In this document: positions 15,284 to 25,028 of the stretch, one piece after another
Position numbering within the stretch: the first letter of the stretch is position 1
Layout of the letters: every line of letters begins with the position of its first letter
From: Aequorivita vitellina
GTDB taxonomy: Bacteria > Bacteroidota > Bacteroidia > Flavobacteriales > Flavobacteriaceae
DNA length: 46,171 nt
Assembly (NCBI RefSeq): GCF_022008365.1
Contig: NZ_JAIRBA010000030.1
Location: forward strand, 1-46,171
Direction: 5' to 3'
Position numbers and translations under genes: made by a program
Notes under the pieces: model-generated
What the model was told of the DNA's origin: nothing
Seen by the model: the letters and a program-made list of their open reading frames with translations, nothing else
Database searches by the model: none

Positions 15284-16360
15284 ATGTTAGACAGGCTTCA
15301 AATAATAAAACAACGTTTTGACGAGGTAAGCGACCTTATTATTCAACCCGATATAATTAGCGATCAAAAGCGTTATATTCAATTAAACAAAGAGTATAAA
15401 GATTTGAGAATTTTGATGGATAAACGATCAGAATACTTAGAGCTTACAGCTAATATCAACGAGGCTGAAGAAATTATAGCCGAAGGTAGCGATGCTGAAA
15501 TGGTTGAAATGGCCAAAATGCAACAAGAAGAAGCGAAAGAGCGTTTGCCTAAATTAGAAGAAGAAATTAAGTTTCTTTTAGTGCCCAAGGACCCCGAAGA
15601 CGCCAAGAATGCAGTAATGGAAATTAGAGCTGGAACTGGTGGCGACGAAGCAAGTATTTTTGCGGGCGACCTTTTAAGAATGTACACAAAATACTGCGAA
15701 AGTAGAGGCTGGAAAGCTAATATTATAGATTTTAGTGAAGGTACTAGCGGAGGTTTTAAGGAAGTACATATTGAAATAGAAGGCGAAGATGTTTACGGAA
15801 CCCTCAAGTTTGAAGCAGGCGTACACCGTGTGCAGCGCGTACCACAAACCGAAACCCAAGGTAGAGTACACACGAGTGCTGCAACGGTTATGGTTTTTCC
15901 AGAAGCCGAAGATTTTGACATAGAAGTTAACCCAAAAGATGTACGCGTAGATTTTTTCTGCTCTTCAGGACCTGGTGGGCAATCTGTAAACACAACTTAT
16001 TCGGCAGTGCGTTTAACGCACGTTCCAACCGGTATTGTGGCGCAATGTCAAGACCAAAAATCGCAACATAAAAATAAAGAGAAAGCGTTTAAAGTACTTC
16101 GTTCAAGGTTGTACGATTTAGAGTTGGCGAAAAAGCAGGCTGAAGATGCATTAAAACGCGGATCAATGGTTACAAGTGGTGACCGAAGTGCTAAAATTAG
16201 AACCTACAATTATTCGCAAGGTCGCGTGACAGATCACCGTATCAATCTTACTTTGTATAACCTCGGAAATATTATGAATGGAGACATTCAGGAAATTGTT
16301 GACGAACTTCAACTTGTTAGTAATACTGAAAAACTTAAAGAAACAGGCGAAACATTTTAA
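15284..16360 (+). CDS. prfA: Peptide chain release factor 1
   Basis: A 358-aa class I release factor that reads UAA and UAG at the ribosomal A site and triggers peptide hydrolysis. The catalytic GGQ is in [17 protein letters not shown] (about residue 230). The codon-recognition tripeptide PxT is in [13 protein letters not shown] (about 186), the release factor 1 type and not SPF of release factor 2. The N-terminal helical domain and the overall length are standard. It is followed after 23 bp by pyrF. Confidence 0.97.
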   Translation: MLDRLQIIKQRFDEVSDLIIQPDIISDQKRYIQLNKEYKDLRILMDKRSEYLELTANINEAEEIIAEGSDAEMVEMAKMQQEEAKERLPKLEEEIKFLLVPKDPEDAKNAVMEIRAGTGGDEASIFAGDLLRMYTKYCESRGWKANIIDFSEGTSGGFKEVHIEIEGEDVYGTLKFEAGVHRVQRVPQTETQGRVHTSAATVMVFPEAEDFDIEVNPKDVRVDFFCSSGPGGQSVNTTYSAVRLTHVPTGIVAQCQDQKSQHKNKEKAFKVLRSRLYDLELAKKQAEDALKRGSMVTSGDRSAKIRTYNYSQGRVTDHRINLTLYNLGNIMNGDIQEIVDELQLVSNTEKLKETGETF

Positions 16361-16383
16361 AGTTTCAATATTCTGAAAAAAAA

Positions 16384-17205
16384 ATGACTACAGAAAAATT
16401 AGTTTCAGAAATTAGAAAAAAGCACTCTTTTCTATGTGTGGGTTTAGATGTAGATCTTGATAAAATCCCGAGTTTTCTTTTAAATGAAGAAGACCCTATT
16501 TTTTCCTTCAACAAAGCTATAATAGACGCGACCCATCAATTTGCCGTCGCTTATAAGCCAAATACAGCTTTTTATGAAGCCTATGGTATTCAAGGCTGGA
16601 AATCTTTAGAAAAGACTATTAAATATTTAAATGAAAACTATCCAGAAGTTTTTACTATTGCAGATGCAAAACGTGGCGATATTGGCAATACTTCTTCCCG
16701 TTACGCAAAAGCATTTTTTGAAGATTTAGGTTTTGATTCGGTAACGGTTGCGCCTTATATGGGTAAAGATTCTGTAGAACCTTTCCTCAATTTTAAGGAC
16801 AAACACACCATTCTGCTTGCGCTTACTTCTAATGAAGGTGCATTTGACTTTCAAACTAAAAAAGTTGAAGATGATGAAGTGTATAAGCACGTTTTGAAGA
16901 CATCAAAAAACTGGAAAAATAGTGAAAATTTAATGTACGTTATTGGCGCTACAAAAGCGGAGTATCTCGCTGAGGTTCGCAACATCGTTCCAAAAAGCTT
17001 TTTATTAGTTCCCGGTGTTGGCGCGCAAGGTGGTAGCCTTACTGAAGTTTGCAAATACGGAATGGCTGAAAATATTGGCTTGCTTATAAATTCTTCTAGA
17101 GGAATAATATATGCTTCACAAGAAGCTAATTTTGCAGAGGTCGCTGCTAAGCAGGCTGAAAAAATGCAACTTGAAATGAAGACTATTCTCGATGGAATTC
17201 ATTGA
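16384..17205 (+). CDS. pyrF: Orotidine 5'-phosphate decarboxylase
   Basis: A 273-aa enzyme that converts OMP to UMP in pyrimidine synthesis. It belongs to the longer OMPDC subgroup. The active-site array is in FTIADAKRGDIGNTSSRYA (about residues 91-109), with D-K-x-x-D spacing. The N-terminal FLCVGLDVD and the phosphate loop LVPGVGAQGG (about 210) are also seen. It follows prfA with a short gap, and its end overlaps the start of the next gene by 14 bp. Confidence 0.96.
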   Translation: MTTEKLVSEIRKKHSFLCVGLDVDLDKIPSFLLNEEDPIFSFNKAIIDATHQFAVAYKPNTAFYEAYGIQGWKSLEKTIKYLNENYPEVFTIADAKRGDIGNTSSRYAKAFFEDLGFDSVTVAPYMGKDSVEPFLNFKDKHTILLALTSNEGAFDFQTKKVEDDEVYKHVLKTSKNWKNSENLMYVIGATKAEYLAEVRNIVPKSFLLVPGVGAQGGSLTEVCKYGMAENIGLLINSSRGIIYASQEANFAEVAAKQAEKMQLEMKTILDGIH

Positions 17206-17971
17206 TCAATTAAATAGAACTGTAAAGCTTTTAAAAATTCCGCAGCGCATCATTTCATTGGTGCCGTCCCAAACTGAATTGTTGGTAGACCTTGGTTTGC
17301 GCAATCGCATTGTGGGCGTCACTAAATTCTGTATTCATCCAGAAAATTTAAAAGACGAAAAAACAATAGTAGGCGGAACCAAAAACGTAAACTTCGATAA
17401 AATTAAGTTGTTACAGCCAGATATTATTATTTGCAATAAAGAGGAAAACACCAAAGAGATGGTGCAAGATTTGGAGAAAATTGCGCCGGTATGGATTAGT
17501 GATATTGAAAATATTCCGGATACGCTAGCCGTAATTTCTGCTTTTGGTGAAATCTTTAAGGTGGAAATGGAAGCTTCAAAATTAATTTCCAAAATTAATG
17601 CTGAAGTTGAAAATCACCGTGAATTTATTCAGCCTTTAAGTTATAAAAAAGTGCTGTACTTAATTTGGCAAAACCCGTATATGGCTGCTGGACGGGGAAC
17701 GTTTATAGATTGCTTATTGCAGGAAAATAAGTTCGATAATATATATTCAAAAAACCAGCCGCGCTACCCAGAAGTAAAGACTGCAGATTTTATTAACGCA
17801 GATTTAATTTTGCTTTCTACAGAACCCTATCCATTTAAGGAGAAGGATGTGGCTGTGTTTAGAAATAAATTTAATACTGAAGTGAAACTAGTAGATGGCG
17901 AATTCTTTAGCTGGTACGGTTCGCGTTTAACCGAGGCATTCAGCTATTTCAAAACTTTGCATAATGTATAG
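17192..17971 (+). CDS. BtuF-like ABC transporter substrate-binding protein
   Basis: A 259-aa protein with the helical-backbone metal-receptor fold (class III binding protein), as in BtuF. Features are RIISLVPSQTELLVDLGL, IVGVTKFCIHP, KLLQPDIIICN and a C-terminal FFSWYGSRLTEAFSYF. No signal peptide is visible, so its location is uncertain. Flavobacterial members of this cobalamin- or heme-associated family are often annotated without one. It overlaps pyrF by 14 bp. The cobalamin link fits the B12-dependent mutase encoded nearby, but that is inference. Confidence 0.82.
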   Translation: MEFIDQLNRTVKLLKIPQRIISLVPSQTELLVDLGLRNRIVGVTKFCIHPENLKDEKTIVGGTKNVNFDKIKLLQPDIIICNKEENTKEMVQDLEKIAPVWISDIENIPDTLAVISAFGEIFKVEMEASKLISKINAEVENHREFIQPLSYKKVLYLIWQNPYMAAGRGTFIDCLLQENKFDNIYSKNQPRYPEVKTADFINADLILLSTEPYPFKEKDVAVFRNKFNTEVKLVDGEFFSWYGSRLTEAFSYFKTLHNV

Positions 17972-18154
17972 TTACTTATCTGCCTGTTTAAACGATAAAT
18001 ATTGAATCTCTCGGAATACTTTATCAGCTTGTTTGTGGGCATCTTCACTTTTTCGAGAATCTTTAAGAGACATTTCAAAAGAACGTTTCATTAATAGTCT
18101 GTACTTTTCTTTTAATAGTTCAATTCTAGATTTCCTTTTAAATAAGCTTAGCAT
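17972..18154 (-). CDS. Lacal_2735-family small protein
   Basis: A 60-aa, charged, helical protein: MLSLFKRKSRIELLKEKY at the start, then MKRSFEMSLKDSRKSEDAHKQ and a final helix. This is the pattern of the Lacal_2735 family known from Flavobacteriaceae genomes, whose function is unknown. The stop codon directly abuts the stop of the convergent BtuF-like gene. Confidence 0.72.
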   Translation of the reverse strand: MLSLFKRKSRIELLKEKYRLLMKRSFEMSLKDSRKSEDAHKQADKVFREIQYLSFKQADK

Positions 18155-18254
18155 GATTGTATTTTTACAACATACAAAGATAAGATTGCATTTGGTAACT
18201 TATTATTAATAAGAGGTTAAGAAAATCACAAAGGAGTTTGGAGCTTTTGTTTAC

Positions 18255-18962
18255 TTAATCTTGTAAAGCAAAAACCTGTCTGAGAAGATTGGTGGTTCTT
18301 GCCGCAATATTGGTACGAATCTCTTTTTCTTCAATACTAATCATTTTGTAAACACCATTTAACGCTTCGTTTGTTACGTAATCTGTTAAGTCTGGATTGA
18401 CTTTGGTAACGAAGGGAACTGAGTTGTATCTTGTTATAATATTGGTCCAAATTTGATCTGCTCCAACTTTAGAAAAAGAATGTTTTATAACTGGATTAAA
18501 TTTTGAATATAATGCGGTGGATGTTCGCTGTTCCAGATAATTGGTAGCTGCGTTATTTGGGCCTAATAAAATATTTTTTGCATCGGTAAACGTAATTTGT
18601 TTTACGGCATTTACAAAAATAGGCGTAGCTTCCTTTACAGCGTCTTCTGCGGCTCTATTTAATGCTTTGATGCCTTCGTCTGCTAAACTGCCCAAGCCGA
18701 TGTCTCGTAATGTCTGATCTACTTTTTGCAATTCTGAAGGCAACATTATTTTTACTAATTGATTTCTGTAAAAACCATTTTCTTTGGTTAGTTTAGAAAC
18801 TTGTTTTTCAATCCCAAAATTTAGCGCTTGCTTTAATCCATTTGCAATCATGGTCGGGTCTGTACCTGTTTGTGTAGGTAGCGTGTTAACTACCTGCTGC
18901 AATTCTGCGCACGACATTACAACAAATAGAGAACAGAAAAGAAATATTTTTTTTAAGACCAT
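18255..18962 (-). CDS. DUF4197 lipoprotein
   Basis: A 235-aa predicted lipoprotein. The N-terminus has lysines, a hydrophobic run (IFLFCSLFVVM) and a lipobox Cys (MSCAEL, Cys about 18). The mature part fits DUF4197: ANGLKQALNFGIEKQVSKL, LPSELQKVDQTLRDIGLG and DAKNILLGPNNAATNYLEQ. The family is envelope-associated and helical, with no known activity. It is a single gene. The terminator upstream belongs to the next gene. Confidence 0.88.
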   Translation of the reverse strand: MVLKKIFLFCSLFVVMSCAELQQVVNTLPTQTGTDPTMIANGLKQALNFGIEKQVSKLTKENGFYRNQLVKIMLPSELQKVDQTLRDIGLGSLADEGIKALNRAAEDAVKEATPIFVNAVKQITFTDAKNILLGPNNAATNYLEQRTSTALYSKFNPVIKHSFSKVGADQIWTNIITRYNSVPFVTKVNPDLTDYVTNEALNGVYKMISIEEKEIRTNIAARTTNLLRQVFALQD

Positions 18963-18996
18963 GTTTTTAGAATTACGTGAGTTTCAAATATAAAAA

Positions 18997-19024
18997 AGCC
19001 CTTCAAAATTGAAGGGCTCTTTTT
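18997..19024 (-). terminator. Terminator of the T9SS-cargo gene
   Basis: AGCCCTTCAA (18997-19006) and TTGAAGGGCT (19009-19018) form a strong stem, with T runs on both sides. On the minus strand it lies 27 bp after the stop of the T9SS-sorted protein. Confidence 0.85.
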
Positions 19025-19044
19025 ATAAAAAATTTTAAAGATTC

Positions 19045-19944
19045 TTATTTAAGAACTTTAACTGTTTTTGTAGCATTGCCAATAGTTACTTGAACCATGT
19101 AAGCTCCAGAAGCAAGACCGCTCATATCAACTTTAGGAGAGATAACTCCTGGTTGCTGAGTAAGAACAACTTTACCTAATACATCGTAAACTGTTACATT
19201 GTCTACAGCAGTTTTAGTGCTAATAGTCAATACATCTTTTACTGGGTTAGGATATACACTGAAAGAACCAGCAGCGAAATCTTCAACTCCACTTGTAGCA
19301 GATTCAAAAACAACATCATCTAAGTAGTACTGGTTGTTAGCGTCGATAGAGAAAAAGTCAACTCCACCTAAGTTACCACCAGAAGTATAGAAATCTCCAT
19401 TGTAGATTTCAGTACCATCGATAGACATAACAACAGTGTCAGTATCTAAATCAATTTCGTGTGTAAGTTGGAACCAAAAGTTTTCAGGGTATGTAAAAGT
19501 AGCAACAATGTTTGCAGGGTTTGCATCATCTACAACGTAACCTGTACCAGGAGCTAAGTTGTCCATGTTAAAGTGTACGTTAAGTCCCCAGATTCCTCCT
19601 GAAGCTCCTGTGTCTTGATCTTCTTGGATGTTATAGTAACCAGTTTTTCCACCAGGAACGTACATATACCAAGAAAGTGTGTATTGTCCAGAAGTTTGGT
19701 TTCCTAATAACAACATAGCATCTTGAACACCGTCGTCACTAATATAACCTGATTGTGAACCTGAGAATGCTTGGTCGGTAGTAATTACTAAATCTTCAGG
19801 ACCAGCAGCGCCACTCCAGCTAGACCAATGGTCTTCATGAACAGGACCAGTAGAGTATCCTTCCATGTCGTCATTGAAAAATTGTGCGTTCGCACTAAAA
19901 GTGAAAGCTCCTATAGCAAAAGCCAATAAGTAAATTTTTTTCAT
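19045..19944 (-). CDS. Secreted protein with type IX sorting domain
   Basis: A 299-aa protein with a signal peptide (IYLLAFAIGAFTFSANAQ, cleaved at about residue 20). Residues 25-215 form a beta-sandwich resembling lectin/LamG-like or MAM-like domains (YLDDVVFE at the end). The last 75 residues are a type A T9SS sorting domain: FSVYPNPVKDVLTI, VTVYDVLGKVV, GAYMVQV, ending KTVKVLK. It should be exported by T9SS and kept on the surface or secreted. The ligand or substrate is not evident from sequence. Confidence 0.9.
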   Translation of the reverse strand: MKKIYLLAFAIGAFTFSANAQFFNDDMEGYSTGPVHEDHWSSWSGAAGPEDLVITTDQAFSGSQSGYISDDGVQDAMLLLGNQTSGQYTLSWYMYVPGGKTGYYNIQEDQDTGASGGIWGLNVHFNMDNLAPGTGYVVDDANPANIVATFTYPENFWFQLTHEIDLDTDTVVMSIDGTEIYNGDFYTSGGNLGGVDFFSIDANNQYYLDDVVFESATSGVEDFAAGSFSVYPNPVKDVLTISTKTAVDNVTVYDVLGKVVLTQQPGVISPKVDMSGLASGAYMVQVTIGNATKTVKVLK

Positions 19945-19979
19945 AATGTTTAAGTTTTTAATTGTTTAATATTGATGCT

Positions 19980-20009
19980 GCAATATACAAAATTATTAAA
20001 ATAACGCAA
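19980..20009 (-). promoter_or_regulatory. Promoter of the T9SS-cargo gene
   Basis: On the minus strand TTG (20009-20007), a 19-bp spacer and TATATTGC (19987-19980) fit the -33/-7 consensus with one or two mismatches in the -7. It is divergent from the icmF promoter. Confidence 0.5.
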
Positions 20010-20073
20010 TAGAATTTTGATTTTTTTGTGATATCAATAGTGAGCTAAAGTATTATGTTCGTTAAGATTTGAC

Positions 20074-20081
20074 TAAATTTG
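20074..20081 (+). promoter_or_regulatory. -7 promoter element for icmF
   Basis: TAAATTTG matches TAnnTTTG. Transcription starting about 7 bp downstream leaves out the in-frame ATG at 20079 and supports the start at 20109. No cobalamin riboswitch is present in this short leader. Confidence 0.6.
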
Positions 20082-20108
20082 CATTTCACAAAATTTCAAA
20101 TAAACACT

Positions 20109-23100
20109 ATGGAGAAGATAAGTCCTTATAAACCAAAATATAAAGTGCGAATTGTAACTGCAGCATCACTATTTGACGGTCACGATGCCGCCATTAACAT
20201 TATGCGTAGAATTATTCAATCTACAGGAGTTGAGGTTATTCATTTAGGTCATGATAGAAGTGTGGAAGAGGTTGTTAATACGGCTATTCAAGAAGATGCT
20301 AATGCAATTGCTATGACTTCGTATCAAGGGGGTCATAACGAGTACTTTAAATATATGTATGATTTGCTGCAGGAAAAAGGGGCTGGCCATATAAAAATTT
20401 TTGGCGGCGGTGGCGGCGTTATTCTTCCGTCAGAAATAAAGGATTTAATGGAGTATGGCATAACCCGCATTTACGCGCCAGACGATGGACGCGAATTGGG
20501 ACTGCAAGGAATGATCAACGATTTGGTGGAGTTGTCTGATTTTCCAATAGGCGATAAATTAAATGGTGAAGTTGATAAATTACCGAATAAAGAAATAGGT
20601 GCAATAGCACGAATAATATCTTCGGCCGAAAATTTCCCCGAAGTTGCAAAAGACGCCCTCGATAAAATTCATATTAAAAATAAAAATATTACAACGCCTG
20701 TTTTGGGAATCACCGGAACAGGCGGCGCAGGAAAATCTTCGCTTGTAGATGAATTGGTGCGAAGATTTTTAGTCGATTTTCCCGAAAAAACCATTGGAAT
20801 TGTCTCGGTAGATCCTTCCAAAAGAAAAACAGGTGGAGCTTTGCTTGGCGACCGTATTAGAATGAACGCTATTAATTCGCCACGCGTTTATATGCGCAGT
20901 TTGGCAACTCGGCAAAGCAACCTGGCACTGTCTAAATATGTGGCTGAAGCTATCCAAGTTTTAAAAGCTGCCGAATATGATTTGATTATTCTTGAAACCT
21001 CAGGGATTGGGCAAAGCGATACCGAAATCATTGAACACAGCGATGTGTCACTGTATGTAATGACTCCCGAATTTGGTGCCGCCACCCAGCTCGAAAAAAT
21101 AGACATGCTCGATTTCGCCGATTTGGTGGCAATCAATAAATTCGACAAACGCGGCTCGTTGGATGCGCTTCGCGATGTAAAAAAACAATACGTTCGCAAT
21201 CATCAATTGTGGGACACACCGCATGATGAACTTCCGGTTTATGGCACTATTGCCTCGCAATTTAACGACCCGGGAATGAATAAGCTCTACAAAGCAATTA
21301 TGAAAGAAATTGCTGAAAATACCAATTCAAAGTTGCACAGCGATTTTCATATTTCTGAAGAAATGCAAGAAAAGGTCTTTGTTATTCCACCGGCTCGCAC
21401 GCGGTATTTATCTGAAATTGCCGAAAACAATAGAGCGTACGATAAAAAAGCTTCAGAACAAACCGAAGTAGCGCAAAAACTCTTCGGAATTTTTAAAACA
21501 ATTGAAACTGTTTCGGGAAAACAACCCACGCTTGATAAGGCCGGAATTGATTCGGAATCTATCAATACTTCAGAAAATAATAGCGATTTATTAAAATTAT
21601 TACTCGCTGAGTTTGATCGCGAAAAATTAAATTTAGATCCGTATAACTGGGAAGTTATTACAGGCTGGGATGAAAAGGTAAATAAGTATAAAAATCCAGT
21701 TTATAGTTTTAAAGTTCGCGGAAAGGAAATAAATATAAAAACACATAGCGAATCCCTATCGCACACCCAAATTCCAAAAGTTATTTTGCCTAAATACCAA
21801 GCTTGGGGCGATATTTTAAAATGGGTGCTACAAGAAAATGTACCGGGAGAATTTCCTTTCACCGCGGGACTTTATCCTTTTAAAAGAACGGGAGAAGACC
21901 CTGCAAGAATGTTTGCTGGCGAAGGTGGCCCAGAACGTACCAATCGCCGTTTTCACTATGTGAGCATGGGCTTGCCAGCCAAAAGGCTTTCCACAGCTTT
22001 TGACAGTGTTACCCTCTACGGAAACGATCCAGATTTACGACCCGATATTTACGGGAAAATTGGAAATGCCGGCGTTTCAATTTGTTGTCTGGACGATGCC
22101 AAAAAACTCTATTCGGGCTTTGATTTAAGTCACCCTAAGACCTCGGTAAGTATGACTATTAATGGACCTGCACCAATGTTGTTAGGCTTTTTTATGAATG
22201 CGGCAATCGATCAGAATTGTGAAAAATACATTATTGAAAACCAGTTGGAGGCAGAAGTAGAAAAGAAAATAGCCGCCATGTATAAGAAAAAAGGAATTGA
22301 ACGCCCTAAATACCACGGCGAACTTCCTGAAAGCAATAACGGTCTAGGGCTTATGCTCCTTGGAGTGACGGGCGATCAAGTACTGGATTTAGACGTGTAT
22401 AATAAAATTAAATACGAAACCTTACAGCAAGTGCGCGGAACCGTTCAAGCCGATATTTTAAAGGAAGATCAAGCACAGAACACGTGTATATTTTCCACGG
22501 AATTTGCGCTGCGTTTAATGGGCGATGTGCAGGAATATTTTATTGAGAAAAAAGTGCGAAATTTCTATTCGGTTTCCATTAGTGGTTACCATATTGCAGA
22601 AGCTGGCGCCAACCCTATTACACAACTTGCGTTTACCCTCGCCAATGGTTTTACTTATGTGGAATATTACTTAAGCCGCGGCATGGATATAAACGAATTT
22701 GGACCAAACCTTTCGTTTTTCTTCAGTAATGGAATTGATCCCGAATACGCAGTAATTGGTCGTGTAGCCAGAAAAATTTGGTCGAAAGCACTAAAGGAGA
22801 AATACGGTGCAAACCCACGCGCGCAAATGCTCAAATATCACATTCAAACTTCAGGTCGTTCGCTACATGCGCAGGAAATTGATTTTAATGACATTCGCAC
22901 TACGCTACAAGCCTTGTACGCTATTTATGACAATTGTAACTCCTTGCACACCAACGCTTATGACGAGGCGATTACTACCCCTACCGAAGAAAGTGTACGC
23001 CGCGCAATGGCTATTCAGCTAATTATAAATAAGGAATTGGGACTAGCTAAAAATGAAAACCCAATCCAAGGTTCATTTATTATTGAAGAACTAACAGATC

Positions 23101-23534
23101 TGGTTGAAGAAGCTGTTTTAAAAGAATTTGATAGCATAACCGAACGTGGAGGCGTTTTGGGCGCAATGGAAACTATGTATCAACGCAGTAAAATTCAAGA
23201 AGAAAGTTTGTATTATGAAACCTTGAAACACAATGGAGATTTCCCAATAATTGGCGTTAATACATTTTTGAGTAGCAAAGGCTCACCAACGGTTCTTCCA
23301 GCCGAAGTGATTCGTGCAACCGAAGAAGAAAAGCAGGTGCAAATAGAAACGTTAAAAAATCTTCATAAAATGTATGAAGATAGCTCGGAAGATGCACTTG
23401 AAAAAGTAAAGTCGGCTGCCATCCACAATGAAAATATGTTTGAACAATTAATGTACGCTACTAAAGTTTGTTCCTTAGGTCAAATAACCGAAGGCTTATT
23501 TGAAGTAGGAGGGCAATATAGACGAAATATGTAA
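20109..23534 (+). CDS. icmF: Fused B12-dependent acyl-CoA mutase (IcmF type)
   Basis: A 1141-aa fusion that isomerises acyl-CoA carbon skeletons (isobutyryl-CoA/butyryl-CoA in the family) with adenosylcobalamin. Order of domains: B12-binding (about 10-140, [11 protein letters not shown] with the cobalt-ligating His, and [10 protein letters not shown]), a MeaB-like GTPase chaperone (150-420, P-loop GTGGAGKS near 205, NKFD near 342), a linker, and the mutase barrel (550-1141). The barrel motif [16 protein letters not shown] marks IcmF and not methylmalonyl-CoA mutase. ATG 20109 is preferred on promoter evidence. Exact substrate range cannot be read from sequence. Confidence 0.93.
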   Translation: MEKISPYKPKYKVRIVTAASLFDGHDAAINIMRRIIQSTGVEVIHLGHDRSVEEVVNTAIQEDANAIAMTSYQGGHNEYFKYMYDLLQEKGAGHIKIFGGGGGVILPSEIKDLMEYGITRIYAPDDGRELGLQGMINDLVELSDFPIGDKLNGEVDKLPNKEIGAIARIISSAENFPEVAKDALDKIHIKNKNITTPVLGITGTGGAGKSSLVDELVRRFLVDFPEKTIGIVSVDPSKRKTGGALLGDRIRMNAINSPRVYMRSLATRQSNLALSKYVAEAIQVLKAAEYDLIILETSGIGQSDTEIIEHSDVSLYVMTPEFGAATQLEKIDMLDFADLVAINKFDKRGSLDALRDVKKQYVRNHQLWDTPHDELPVYGTIASQFNDPGMNKLYKAIMKEIAENTNSKLHSDFHISEEMQEKVFVIPPARTRYLSEIAENNRAYDKKASEQTEVAQKLFGIFKTIETVSGKQPTLDKAGIDSESINTSENNSDLLKLLLAEFDREKLNLDPYNWEVITGWDEKVNKYKNPVYSFKVRGKEINIKTHSESLSHTQIPKVILPKYQAWGDILKWVLQENVPGEFPFTAGLYPFKRTGEDPARMFAGEGGPERTNRRFHYVSMGLPAKRLSTAFDSVTLYGNDPDLRPDIYGKIGNAGVSICCLDDAKKLYSGFDLSHPKTSVSMTINGPAPMLLGFFMNAAIDQNCEKYIIENQLEAEVEKKIAAMYKKKGIERPKYHGELPESNNGLGLMLLGVTGDQVLDLDVYNKIKYETLQQVRGTVQADILKEDQAQNTCIFSTEFALRLMGDVQEYFIEKKVRNFYSVSISGYHIAEAGANPITQLAFTLANGFTYVEYYLSRGMDINEFGPNLSFFFSNGIDPEYAVIGRVARKIWSKALKEKYGANPRAQMLKYHIQTSGRSLHAQEIDFNDIRTTLQALYAIYDNCNSLHTNAYDEAITTPTEESVRRAMAIQLIINKELGLAKNENPIQGSFIIEELTDLVEEAVLKEFDSITERGGVLGAMETMYQRSKIQEESLYYETLKHNGDFPIIGVNTFLSSKGSPTVLPAEVIRATEEEKQVQIETLKNLHKMYEDSSEDALEKVKSAAIHNENMFEQLMYATKVCSLGQITEGLFEVGGQYRRNM

Positions 23535-23558
23535 AGACGTTTGTAAATTTAAACAATA

Positions 23559-23617
23559 CTTGCATTTGTGATAATTCTCACGATTGTGAAAAATTAGATA
23601 ATTATCACAAATGTAAG
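23559..23617. promoter_or_regulatory. Long nested inverted repeat after icmF
   Basis: Arms 23559-23576 and 23600-23617 are 18 bp long with one mismatch. A second dyad, TCACgattGTGA, lies inside at 23578-23589, and TGTGA-N6-TCAC (CRP/FNR-like) is also formed. There is no T run after it, so it is not a classic terminator. It lies in the 230-bp gap between icmF and a convergent gene. The remainder of that gap shows nothing. Confidence 0.5.
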
Positions 23618-23764
23618 TTTCACTTAAAAACTTAAAATTTTTCGCGAAACAGAATAGTTTCAATAATTGTTGAAGTAGTTTGTTTGCGCTGTGAAGTGCC
23701 GAAATTCTTCATTGTGCTTTATCGTGAGCAGCAGAAAGAAAAATAGAAATTAAACAGGTGTAAT

Positions 23765-24160
23765 TTAGAGCGTTAATCTCCAGGTATGTTGCAGTTTTCT
23801 GAACTTCTTTAATTCTTTCCGAAGTAATGGTAGAAAATCTTTTCCGTTGCTATTCACTCTTTCCAAACGTTCGCAATTTTTATAGAGTAAATTTGATAAC
23901 CGCAATACAGAAGCTGCATATTTGTGTTTTTCTTCGGAAAAAGGCTGGCTTTCAGCTTTTAGAATTTGCGGCCCCAATGATACAGATTGCTGCACAATAT
24001 CGCCCGTAAAATAAATATTTGGATCTTCGGTGCCGGTTTTGTGCAGGGGTGCTAAATCATGACTAATATATGAAGATATATTTCTTGCTAATGTAAATAT
24101 ATCTAATGCTTTGGCATAAATAGCCGAATGTGAATTTTTACCAAACGAAGGATTAGACAT
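23765..24160 (-). CDS. Conserved helical protein of unknown function (131 aa)
   Basis: I do not recognise the family with confidence. It is an all-helical soluble protein with a conserved-looking central segment (YFTGDIVQQSVSLGPQILKA) and regularly spaced charged helices, resembling a four-helix bundle. It has no signal peptide or metal site. It is divergent from the Lrp/AsnC-type regulator, 122 bp apart, and convergent with icmF. A regulatory link to the neighbour is possible but unproven. Confidence 0.65.
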   Translation of the reverse strand: MSNPSFGKNSHSAIYAKALDIFTLARNISSYISHDLAPLHKTGTEDPNIYFTGDIVQQSVSLGPQILKAESQPFSEEKHKYAASVLRLSNLLYKNCERLERVNSNGKDFLPLLRKELKKFRKLQHTWRLTL

Positions 24161-24222
24161 TGTATTTTTCTTTTTTAAAGCGTATCAAATTTAAGCACTA
24201 CAACGCACATTTTGCAATCGAC

Positions 24223-24282
24223 ATTAAAGTTAATATGTATATTTGCTTTAATTATTAATAATTATTTGTAATAAACTTTAAT
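24223..24282 (+). promoter_or_regulatory. Promoter and nested dyads of the Lrp-type gene
   Basis: A -7 box TATATTTG lies at 24238-24245. A perfect 9-bp inverted repeat, ATTAAAGTT (24223-24231) and AACTTTAAT (24274-24282), brackets it and abuts the start codon. Between them lies a perfect 16-bp palindrome (24249-24264, TAATTATT and its complement). The arrangement is typical of autorepression by an Lrp/AsnC protein. Confidence 0.6.
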
Positions 24283-24726
24283 ATGAGTATTGATCTTCTA
24301 AATTGGAAAATATTAAATTGTCTTCAAAATAATGCACGCCAACCCAATACGGAAATTGGCAGACAAATAGGGATGAGTTCGCCAGCTGTTTCGGAACGTA
24401 TTCGGAAGATGGAAGATTCGGGTGTGATTACTGGCTATTATACGGTTGTTTCGCCATTTGAGGCTGGATATCAATTTAAAGCCATTATTACCCTTAGAGC
24501 GTTTATGGGAAAACTGAAACCTTTTTTAGACGTGGTTAAAACCTACGACGAAGTTTTAAATTGCTACCGCATCACTGGAAACGAAAATATTGTGATGGAA
24601 GTAGTACTTAAAAATCAAAAACATTTGGAAGCGTTTATAGACCAGTTAATAATTTACGGCGAAACAAAAACGCAGATCGTTCTATCGCACGTGGTTAAAA
24701 ATAACGATTTAAAAATGCTTAAATAA
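24283..24726 (+). CDS. Lrp/AsnC family transcriptional regulator
   Basis: A 147-aa regulator. Residues 1-60 hold the AsnC-type HTH (WKILNCLQNNARQPNTEIG, then MSSPAVSERIRKMEDSG, then ITGYYTVV). Residues 65-147 hold the RAM/Lrp ligand domain (AIITLRAFMG, VLNCYRITGNENIVMEVVL). Such proteins form octamers and sense amino acids or related metabolites. It probably regulates itself through the dyads just upstream, and perhaps the divergent gene. The effector cannot be told from the sequence. Confidence 0.93.
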   Translation: MSIDLLNWKILNCLQNNARQPNTEIGRQIGMSSPAVSERIRKMEDSGVITGYYTVVSPFEAGYQFKAIITLRAFMGKLKPFLDVVKTYDEVLNCYRITGNENIVMEVVLKNQKHLEAFIDQLIIYGETKTQIVLSHVVKNNDLKMLK

Positions 24727-24823
24727 GGGGTGTTAAGTTGATACTAATTAAATTCTTTTTAAGAATAAAATATTTTGTTTCAGATTATTTTAGTTGAAAT
24801 TTTAAATGAAAAAATAAATTTCG

Positions 24824-25021
24824 ATGAAAAATTACACCTTCCATTTTCTAATTGTTACTATAGCTACCGCACTTTTGGGTTTCACAGGATTGGAATTTCC
24901 GGGCGATAAAATTGTTAGGCTTCTTTGTCTTTTCGCTGGAATTGGATTGATGATTTCATGTTTAGATGCAATAATAGTTTCGCGTAAAAAGCGCAATGTA
25001 AAAAAAACACCCAAATTATAA
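24824..25021 (+). CDS. Small two-helix membrane protein
   Basis: A 65-aa protein with two hydrophobic segments (about residues 6-22 and 31-52) and a basic C-terminal tail (SRKKRNVKKTPK) that should stay in the cytosol. No family is recognised. It ends 7 bp from the stop of the convergent MFS gene. Composition and codon use look like its neighbours, so it is probably real, but support is modest. Confidence 0.55.
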   Translation: MKNYTFHFLIVTIATALLGFTGLEFPGDKIVRLLCLFAGIGLMISCLDAIIVSRKKRNVKKTPKL

Positions 25022-25028
25022 ATCGATA

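Noticed and set aside
20079-20108. Upstream start for icmF
   Set aside because: The ATG overlaps the -7 box. The next ATG at 20109 gives the usual N-terminus.
20009-20108. Cobalamin riboswitch upstream of the B12-dependent mutase
   Set aside because: The leader after the predicted start is only about 20 nt and lacks any B12-box-like sequence.
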